NCBI RefSeq assembly: GCF_029931775.1
Contig: NC_079322.1
Coordinates: 28,098,542-28,162,541 of the forward strand
Length of the DNA stretch: 64,000 nt
Reading direction: 5' to 3'
From: Euleptes europaea
Lineage: Eukaryota > Chordata > Lepidosauria > Squamata > Sphaerodactylidae
Position numbers and translations under genes: made by a program. A model generated the notes under the pieces. The model ran no database searches and was not told the DNA's origin. It saw nothing but the letters and a program-made list of their open reading frames with translations. Below are positions 53,201 through 62,200 of this stretch, piece after piece. Each line of letters begins with the position of its first letter. The first letter of the stretch is position 1.

Positions 53201-56200
53201 TTCTTTCTCCCCCTAGGAGGCAGGTAATATAAACCGGTCATTAAGTTGCTTGGGCAAAGTGATCACTGCCCTTGTTGATGTAGGCAATGGGAAACAGAGG
53301 CACATCTGCTACAGGGACTCCAAGCTCACTTTTCTGCTGCGGGTAATGTATGCCATCATTTTGCACAGCTGGTTTGAAGAGAAGCTAGTGATGGTTAGAT
53401 AATTCTCTTTTAGAGTAAAATGTGTGTGTGTGTGTTTTAAGTCTATTACTCGTAGCGATTCTTCTTGGGAAGACTATTATTTGAGGAAATCAAAATATTA
53501 ACGGATTCTACATATATCAAAAGCCATGGAACAATTCCAGGAGTCTAATTTTCTCTAGTCCGATTAATGTTTGGATTCTCTACCTTTAAAAAAATTTGGA
53601 AGTATGTTGCAATCCAAACTACAAAGAAACTTCTGTATTCTGTTGCACAGAAAACGACCTTGATAAGGAAGTGATGTCAGAGTTGGGGATCTTCAAGAAT
53701 AAATATAGAATAAGTACTGGTAGTAGGGAAAAACTGATGACGTTTATTTTGTAACTGCTGCTCAGTCAGATAAGCATGGAATTCATGGGAAGTGATCATG
53801 CCTGTAACCTGTTCAGACTTTCAAGAAGTGGGACAGGTTTTATATTGTTTTATATTGTTGAAAGTTTAGTGATTTGTAGGGAACTAGAAATCTGAATCTA
53901 GCCTTGAAATGAATGCAGAATTTGAGTTCTCTAATTAATCAGAAGGTATTTATAATATTTTAAAATATTCTCCTGATTTTCAGGACTCAAATATAGAATA
54001 AGTACTGGTAGTAGGGAAAAACTGATGACGTTTATTTTGTAACTGCTGCTCAGTCAGATAAGCATGGAATTCATGGGAAGTGATCATGCCTGTAACCTGT
54101 TCAGACTTTCAAGAAGTGGGACAGGTTTTATATTGTTTTATATTGTTGAAAGTTTAGTGATTTGTAGGGAACTAGAAATCTGAATCTAGCCTTGAAATGA
54201 ATGCAGAATTTGAGTTCTCTAATTAATCAGAAGGTATTTATAATATTTTAAAATATTCTCCTGATTTTCAGGACTCAAATGTACCTTACATCATTGAAAA
54301 CCACAGATATAGAAGTACAGTACAGATAAAAAGGTAGAAAAAGCAAATCATTACTCATTGTCAATCACACTGGCTGATTTCTACTCAAGGGTTACTAAAA
54401 GTACATTGGAAGGCTCGCAGCTTACATGTTCTTGGGGTCATGGCTATTACAAGGTGGGGATCCACCTGTTGAGCATAGGCCCCACCAGGCAAGAACATTG
54501 CACATTTTCTTGAAACATGGGGATGTCCTAATTTGGGGCACAGTACTTAGAGGAGCCACATGTGGTTCCCAAGCCACTGAGTATCACTGCTCTACACAGT
54601 CTGTCTTTATCAACTAATTCTATATATTACAATATATAATTTATTACAATGTACACAACAATCAAGGCAATGCAAAATTGACGGTTTCATCCAGTATGGC
54701 AGCTTTGAGCCTATGCTACAGCATCAGTTTGTTTTTTAAAAACAAAACAAAACCCATAAACATTTTGAAAATTGGAGATCTAGTTGAGTGTTCACAGATG
54801 GTTACAAAAAGCGGTGGTTTAAATGTGGGGTTTCAGTTACATATACCTGTCTTTAATCCTCTGATATTCCATATGGTTAGTGGGCAGGTGACCTTTCTGA
54901 TTCTTCTTACAGTCTTGCCACAGCACAGAGTTAAACATGCACTATTTAACTATGCAGTTCGGCATTTATTTTTGGTCCGCTGGCTTTTATTTCTTAGTGG
55001 TGGGCTTCGCAAAGTGTTCTGCAGTGGACTCATTCTATGTTTGAATTGTCAGTTACTAATAGGAAAACAGCTCATTATAGCTAAGTATTTTTCTGTAGTG
55101 ATGCACAGGGCCAAAGCAGTAGCAGTGTCCCACTTTGAAACATCTGGCCACTAAAGACAGTCTGTCCCCTTTGGTCTAGCTCTCTTTTTTAAAAAAATCA
55201 CTTTATACCCCACCCTCCCGCAGCCAGAGTCGGGCTCAGGGTGGCTAACAACAAGAAATTTTATACAAAAGTACAATAAAATCACATATCTTAAAATCAA
55301 TAAATAGAATCAATAACTTCCAGCCCCATAAAACATCCCTAAAATAGGATTAACAAGTGGCGCTCATTTTGGAGCATAGGGCCCCTGCAAGGCCTGCGAA
55401 CAGCCAGCGTCCCGACACCTCAGACTGATAGTCCATATAAAACACAGGTGAATTTCTAAAAGGAGCAAACTAATCTGAAGTGTGTATTTCAGGCTGTGTA
55501 ATGAAAAGGATAGTTGAAATCAACTTTTGTGTCTTCAAAACAGGATTCTCTTGGAGGTAATGCGAAAACTTGCATCATAGCAAATATTCATCCAGGATCC
55601 AGATGTTTTGGTGAAACCTTGTCCACTCTTAATTTTGCTCAGAGAGCAAAACTAATTAAAAACAAGGTGTGTTGGAATGACATCTTGTAATTAGAACTTG
55701 GTGTAATGTTTTGAATATTCGCTCACCTTTTTGTTTGCAAATTTATGTGGCCATACAAACCTTTTGAGTAGGCTTTTTTACCGTTTTGATTGTTTTTATA
55801 TTATGTATTTTTAAAAAATAACTTGTTTCATGTTTTTAATTTGTGGCCTTAGGGACCATAAGCTGGCTAGAAAGGTGGGATAAAAATGTGTTTAAAGAAC
55901 ATGAAGGGAAAGGTGTGCAGGAGCTTTGCTCTGAGCATAGTTAATTTGTGGCACTCCCTGCCCTAGGATGTGGTGATGGCTGCCAACTTGGAAGGCTTTA
56001 AGAGGGGAGTGGACATGTTCATGGAGCATAGGGCTATCCATGGATACTAGCCAAAATGAATAATAGTCATGATGCATACCTATTCTCTCCAGGATCAGAG
56101 GAGCATGCCTATTATATTGGTGCTGTGGAACACAGGCAGGATAATGCTGCTGCGGTTGTCTTGCTTGTGGGCTTCCTAGAGGCACCTGGTTGGCCACTGT

Positions 56201-59200
56201 GTGAACAGACTGCTGGACTTGATGGCCCCTGGTCTGATCCAACATGGCTTTTCTTATGTACTCATGACTAAAAGAAGATATAGCCAAAACACTTTATTTG
56301 ATCTCTGGGCTTTCAAAAAATCCTGTTCTGTATGTCTTCAAACTCTGTTTACAACAGTGAGGGTTGGAAACTTCCTTTGAACAAAGAAAGCTGAGATACA
56401 GAGTGTGCCAAATTCTTCTACGTGGAATGTGCAGTCTTGCTGGCAGGACATAGTCTTGTTTCTCAAGATTATTTTCTTCTTATATGCGATGCTTGTAAAT
56501 GAGTTATACACTGCAGAGCCATGAATTTTCGACTTGATTTGTTAGTCAGCTCTATGTTTCATAATTTTTAAATTTCTGCTTAAGGCTGTGGTAAATGAAG
56601 ACACCCAAGGGAACGTGAAACAGCTCCAGTCTGAACTGAAGAAACTGAAAGAGCAGCTTGCTCTGCTAACTTCAGGGAGATCTTTGCATGATGTTTCCCT
56701 TTCCATAGGTAAATCATTTCTGTCTTTTCAAGAATTAGAATAAGCTGTTAAGACAATACCTATTTTGGGGGGGAGGTTGTTGTAATCCCTTCCCCAACTA
56801 AAAATTCAAAAGATTTTCTGATGTGAAATGTAAAAGAAACCACTGCAGCCAGTGTCACAGAAACAGGATACAATTTGGGAGGTATTTCCTAGATCTTTTT
56901 AATAGTTGCTATTTTATTTCACTTTTGGCTGCTCACACAAAGTTCAAGGATGGAAGCTGTATCGGCAATCATTTTGTAGCTGTGGATGGGTGTGAAGCTC
57001 TTTGAAGAAGAGCTCTGCGGTCTCCTTGTTCTGGTTAAAAATGACATCTGTTCTTTATCAGCTTAACCATATTGACTGTATTGTCAGGAACATTTCAGCT
57101 GCAATTTATTTATTTTTAAATCACAAAATACAGTGAATGGCACATAACAATAAATCGAGGAACAAGTGTTAGACAGTTAATTCTCTCCAACAGATCTCTG
57201 TATTTAATAATTCTCTCCAACAGATCTCTGTATTTGATATCTATTTAACCTTCTCTTTAAGCGACCATCACAAATGATGTGGGAAAAACGGATTATGTGA
57301 ATAGTTTCCTTGAAGCGATGCTGTTCTTGGAAAAATCTGAAAGTGAAAGAAAGGTAAGAATAGGAATGATATAACACTCTTAAGGGAGGGCCAAACAACA
57401 AAACCCTCTGTGCCCAAGCACAAACGCATTTCTCTTTTGAAGAAAGAATAAAGTTTAAAAGCTATATCCTTCTTTTTAAGATGATTATATTTTATTCTTA
57501 AAATAAGCTTAGATCACATGGGGGGAATCTAAGGAGCCTTTTAAATCATGCCTTCTGATGATCATTGTACAACCTTGTTTGGGGAATCTGTACAACTTAC
57601 GTGTTGCTATTGCTTTTTGCTAAACCAGCTGTCTTTATTTTAAGGTACTGTTAGACAAAGTTGCCCAGCTAGAAGATCTGTGTGTCAAAAAGGAGAAGTT
57701 CATTCAGTCCAACAAAATGATCATTAAATTTAGAGAAGATCACATAACTCGCCTGGAAAAACTACACAAAGAAGCTCATGGTAGCTTTCTGCCCAAGGAG
57801 CAAGAAGTGATCTTCAGGGAACTGAAGGAGGAACTCAAAACTCTCAGAGAACAGGTAGCCATTTTTGTTGATGTATTAACATTTCTGCTCTTCCTTTTGA
57901 CACAAATGTACCCCCAAGGTGTCTGGCAGTATATAACGTTAATACAAAACTACAGTTAAAGACAGTGAGACTAAAATGATAGAATGACAGCTAGGAAGTA
58001 GAGATTGACATTAAAACTATCAGAGCCAACCCTAAAGCAAGCAGAAAGTAGAAAAAAACATATTTTTACAGCCTTCCTAAGAGCTCACAGGCCCTGACCT
58101 GGATGGCTCAGGCTAGCCTGATCTCGTCAGATCTCAGAAGCTAAGCAGGGTTAGTATTTGGATGGGAGACCACCAAGGAATACCAGGGTTGCTGTGCAGA
58201 GGAAGGCACTGGCAAACCACCTCTGTTAGTCTCTTGCCATGAAAACCCCAAAAAGGGGTTGCCATAAGTCGGCTGCGACTTGACAGCACTTTACACACAC
58301 ACAAGAGGTCACAGAGAAGGGTCCACTTAAGCATCCTGAGGGAGAGCATTTTATACCTTTGAATAGGCTCTGTCCAGTATCCTCACTCCTCAAAAAGGTG
58401 GCTTACAAATTAGGTGTAGTTTGTGCTTGGGAAGATGGTACTTCAACCATCTTGGCCCCAACTGTTCAGGATTTTAAAGGTCAAAATGAGCACTGAATTG
58501 CTCCTAAAAACAAATCTGAAGTCAAAGTAGCTGGAACGAGATAGGTATAACATGATCCTTGCACTTAGCTCAGGGCACTAGCTGTGCAGTTGCGTTTTGG
58601 AATTACTGAAATCTGAGAACGCAAAGGTATCCCACGTAGGGTGCATATAATAGTCTGCTATGGATGCTGCCAGAGTAGAACTGTGGCCAAGTTAAACTTT
58701 CCAAGAAGAGTCATAAGAACATAAGAAAGGCCCTGCTGGATCAGACCAAGGCCCATCAAGTCCAGCAGTCTGTTCAAACAGTGGCCAGCCAGATGCCTCT
58801 GGGAAGCTCACAAACAAGACGACTGCAGCAGCATTATCCTGCCTGTGTTTCACAGCACCTAAGATAATGAACACATGAAGACCATCAAGGTCCATCAAAG
58901 TCAGTATTGTCTACTCAGACCAGCAGCGGCTCTCTAGGGTCTCAAGCAGGGGTCTTTCACATCACCTTGCCTAGTCCCTTTAACTGGAGATGCCAGGGAT
59001 TGAACCTGGGACCTTCTACATGCCAAGTAGATGCCCTACCACTGAGCCAATGATCCTCTGATACTGGAGAGAATAGGTATGCATCACGACTAGTATTCAT
59101 TTTGACTAGTAGCCATGGATAGCCCTGTAGTCATAGTCAAAGCCGATACAACAGCCCATTCTAATAGGCACCCTGGCTGCTGTCACCACCTGATCACTCA

Positions 59201-62200
59201 GGAGCAAGGAAGAATCCAAAAGCTCCCCAAATGCAGGTCTGCAAAAAGAACAGTCCTGTTGCATCAGAACAAAGATCTAGAAGAAGAAGAGTTGGTTTTT
59301 ATGTAGACTTTCTCTACCACTTAAGGAAGAATCAAACTGGCTTACAATCACCTTCCCCTCCCCTCACAGACACCCTGTGAGGTAGGTGGGGCCAAGAGAG
59401 CTCTAAGAGAACACCTGTGAGGTAGGTGGGGCCAAGAGAGCTCTAAGAGAACTATGACTAGCCCAAGGTCACCTAGCTGGCTTCATGTTTAGGAGTGGGG
59501 AATCAAACCCGGTTCTCTAGATCAGAGTCCACCGCTCCAAACCACTGCTCTTAACCACTACACCACCCTGCTGTAGTTCAGCATTCTGTTTCAAACAGGA
59601 GACAACTGAATGCCCTCAGGAAAGGCACAAGCAGGCAACAGTCTTTTCCCATTTGGCCACATTAGTTGGTCCTTAGAATTATGCTCATCCTGAACAGGCC
59701 AATAGCTATTAGCCGTTGTGGCTATTAGTTATTAAAAGCTATCCATCTGCTTTAGTTTGGCTAATGCACACTACTAAACAAAAATGAAATGTGTTTCCTC
59801 CTCATTACACTAGGAGTGATTGTAAAGGCCTATGGCCATGCACAATAAAAATGACTGCCTGACACTAGGAGTGAAAAAGTGTATTATGAACTAAGCTATT
59901 TGATATTATTGAGAGATACTGACGGTTTTAAAATTCAGCCAGTTTCTATCTAAAGCATGTGTATTAAAAAGTAGGTTTGACCTTTGTGTTTACAAGCCAA
60001 CTCTTTAAAAAGCCTACTAAAATTAATTAGCAAGTCACTTCTGTTAACTTCCTTTAATTTACAAAGTATCTGTAAAGTAACTTTGTTTACTGTACAGGTG
60101 GGGCTTGTAATATAAATAGAGATCTGAATGTTTTAACACATGTGTACAGGTGGAGCATCATCCACGAGTTGCAAAATATGCCATGGAGAATCACAGCCTC
60201 CGAGAAGAGAACAAACAACTTCGTTCCTTACAGTCGGTAAAAAGAGTCCAAGAAATGGATGCTCACGCTATGGCAGAATTGGAGAAAGCTTTCTTAGAAG
60301 CTTCAAGAAAAGAGTGTCAGAATGGAGGTATTGTATACATGAAATTTCATTTCTAGACGAGCTGTACCCAGTTAAACTGGCGTGGGTTCAGATGAGATGT
60401 CTTTCTCAAAGCAGTGTCCACAAAATTCATTGGCACTCTTTTGTTTTCAGTCATGTGAGCCTGTGAGTCTCTACCTGCTATCTAATGTGAAACAGAAACC
60501 AAGCTAGTTTCTTAGAAATAGGCCTGTTCTTAAGTCAGGTTCGTTTTCACTCTCTAGATAACATATTTAGCCACTGTTACCAACTCACTGACAGTGTAGT
60601 TCAGAAATATGTTTTAAAAACTTAGCTGCAGATAGTTTTAGGATGCCTGGATTCAGTCTCAGCTTGTTCCCACCTCATCCTCTTGATCACAGGTTCTGGA
60701 TGTTGTCTCAGAATGAAGAACTATTTTTGAGGGCTTGGCCAAGCGTACTGATGACTCTTAAGTCCAGCGCCACAGACATTGTCATTCATCACAGCACCAA
60801 AGATGTTATCCATGTTAGTTGGGGAAATAGGTCTAGCCATAGAATTCAGAAATATCTGCTTGTCAGAAGTGTGTGGTACAAGATCTGGCACCCAAGTAGG
60901 AGTGAATAGATTTTTTTAATTGGTAAAGAATTCTGCAGAATTCTCACAACAAAAAAAGGCAAGAGAGGGCATTCTAGATATTAATAAATCACCCACTCCT
61001 TGAATAATTGTGTGCGACCAGATTCTTTTCCTGCAATGATGACAGAAAAAAGATGCATAGCTTTTGATTCTATCCAGGTTTTATATTTAAGTTGACTGAC
61101 ATTGTAATATAATGCACAGGCATATTAATACGTTCATATCTGACGAGAGCTATGATCTCATAGTATAATTTTCAATCCCTAACAGGCCAGCAGTTGTGTC
61201 CTACCACCACGGCAACAGATAATTCTACAGCATCCGTTGAAAAGCTAAAGGAGCGTCTGCTGCACACGCAGAGTGAATTGGCAAGTTCCCAACAAGGATA
61301 TGAAGAATTTAAAGCTCTTACAAAGTAAGCTGAAGCAGTAGTGACAAAAATTCTAGTACAAAACAACTTGTCAGCAAATATATGTTGCTCTTCAGTTTTT
61401 AAGGGTAAAATTCTGTATTCAAAGAAGCTTGAATAATATAATCTTAGAAGCATTAAAGAAGAATTAAGGAATGCTTTTTAAAAAGTAGCCATTCAGTGAG
61501 TTGCTAAAAAACAAAAAGGTTGAAGCGGCCATTTAACAATGCGTAGAGAAAATTCTTTCTATGGGACTGAAAGTGAATACTTGGAACGGTAGGGTCCACA
61601 TCGTGTCTGGTGTGCTATTTAATGTGATATGCCCAAATATTTTGATTATTTACAACATTTATATTCCACCTTTCTGTCCAATATGGGCCCACAGGCGGCA
61701 AACAGTTAAAACAGCACTTAAAAAAATCAAAACCAATTTAAAAACAGAGCTAAAAATGCATACAAGAACCAAAATACAGCAAATTAAAACATGAGGCAGG
61801 AAGAGAGACCATTGAAGGAAAGGCAGAAAAACAAAAAAGTCTTCACTTGCTGTCAGAAGACAGTGATAGAAAGGGACAGACAAATATATCTGGAAAGAGA
61901 GTTCCACAGTTTTGGTGTGAATTCAGAAATATCTGCTTGTCAGAAGTGTGTGGTACAAGAACTGGCATCCAGGAAGGAGTGAATAGTGTTTTTTTTTAAT
62001 TGGTAAAAAATTCTTCAGAATTCTCATTCTAGCTGTATCTGAAGAAGTGAGCTGTGACTCATGAAAGCTCATACCCTGCCAGAAATTTTGTTAGGCTTTA
62101 AGATGCTACTTGGTCTCTTGCACTTTTCTACAGTTTTGGTGCATGAGTGAAAAGGCCCTCTCTTAGGTTGCTACCTGTCTAGCCTCAGAAAGTGGGAGTA

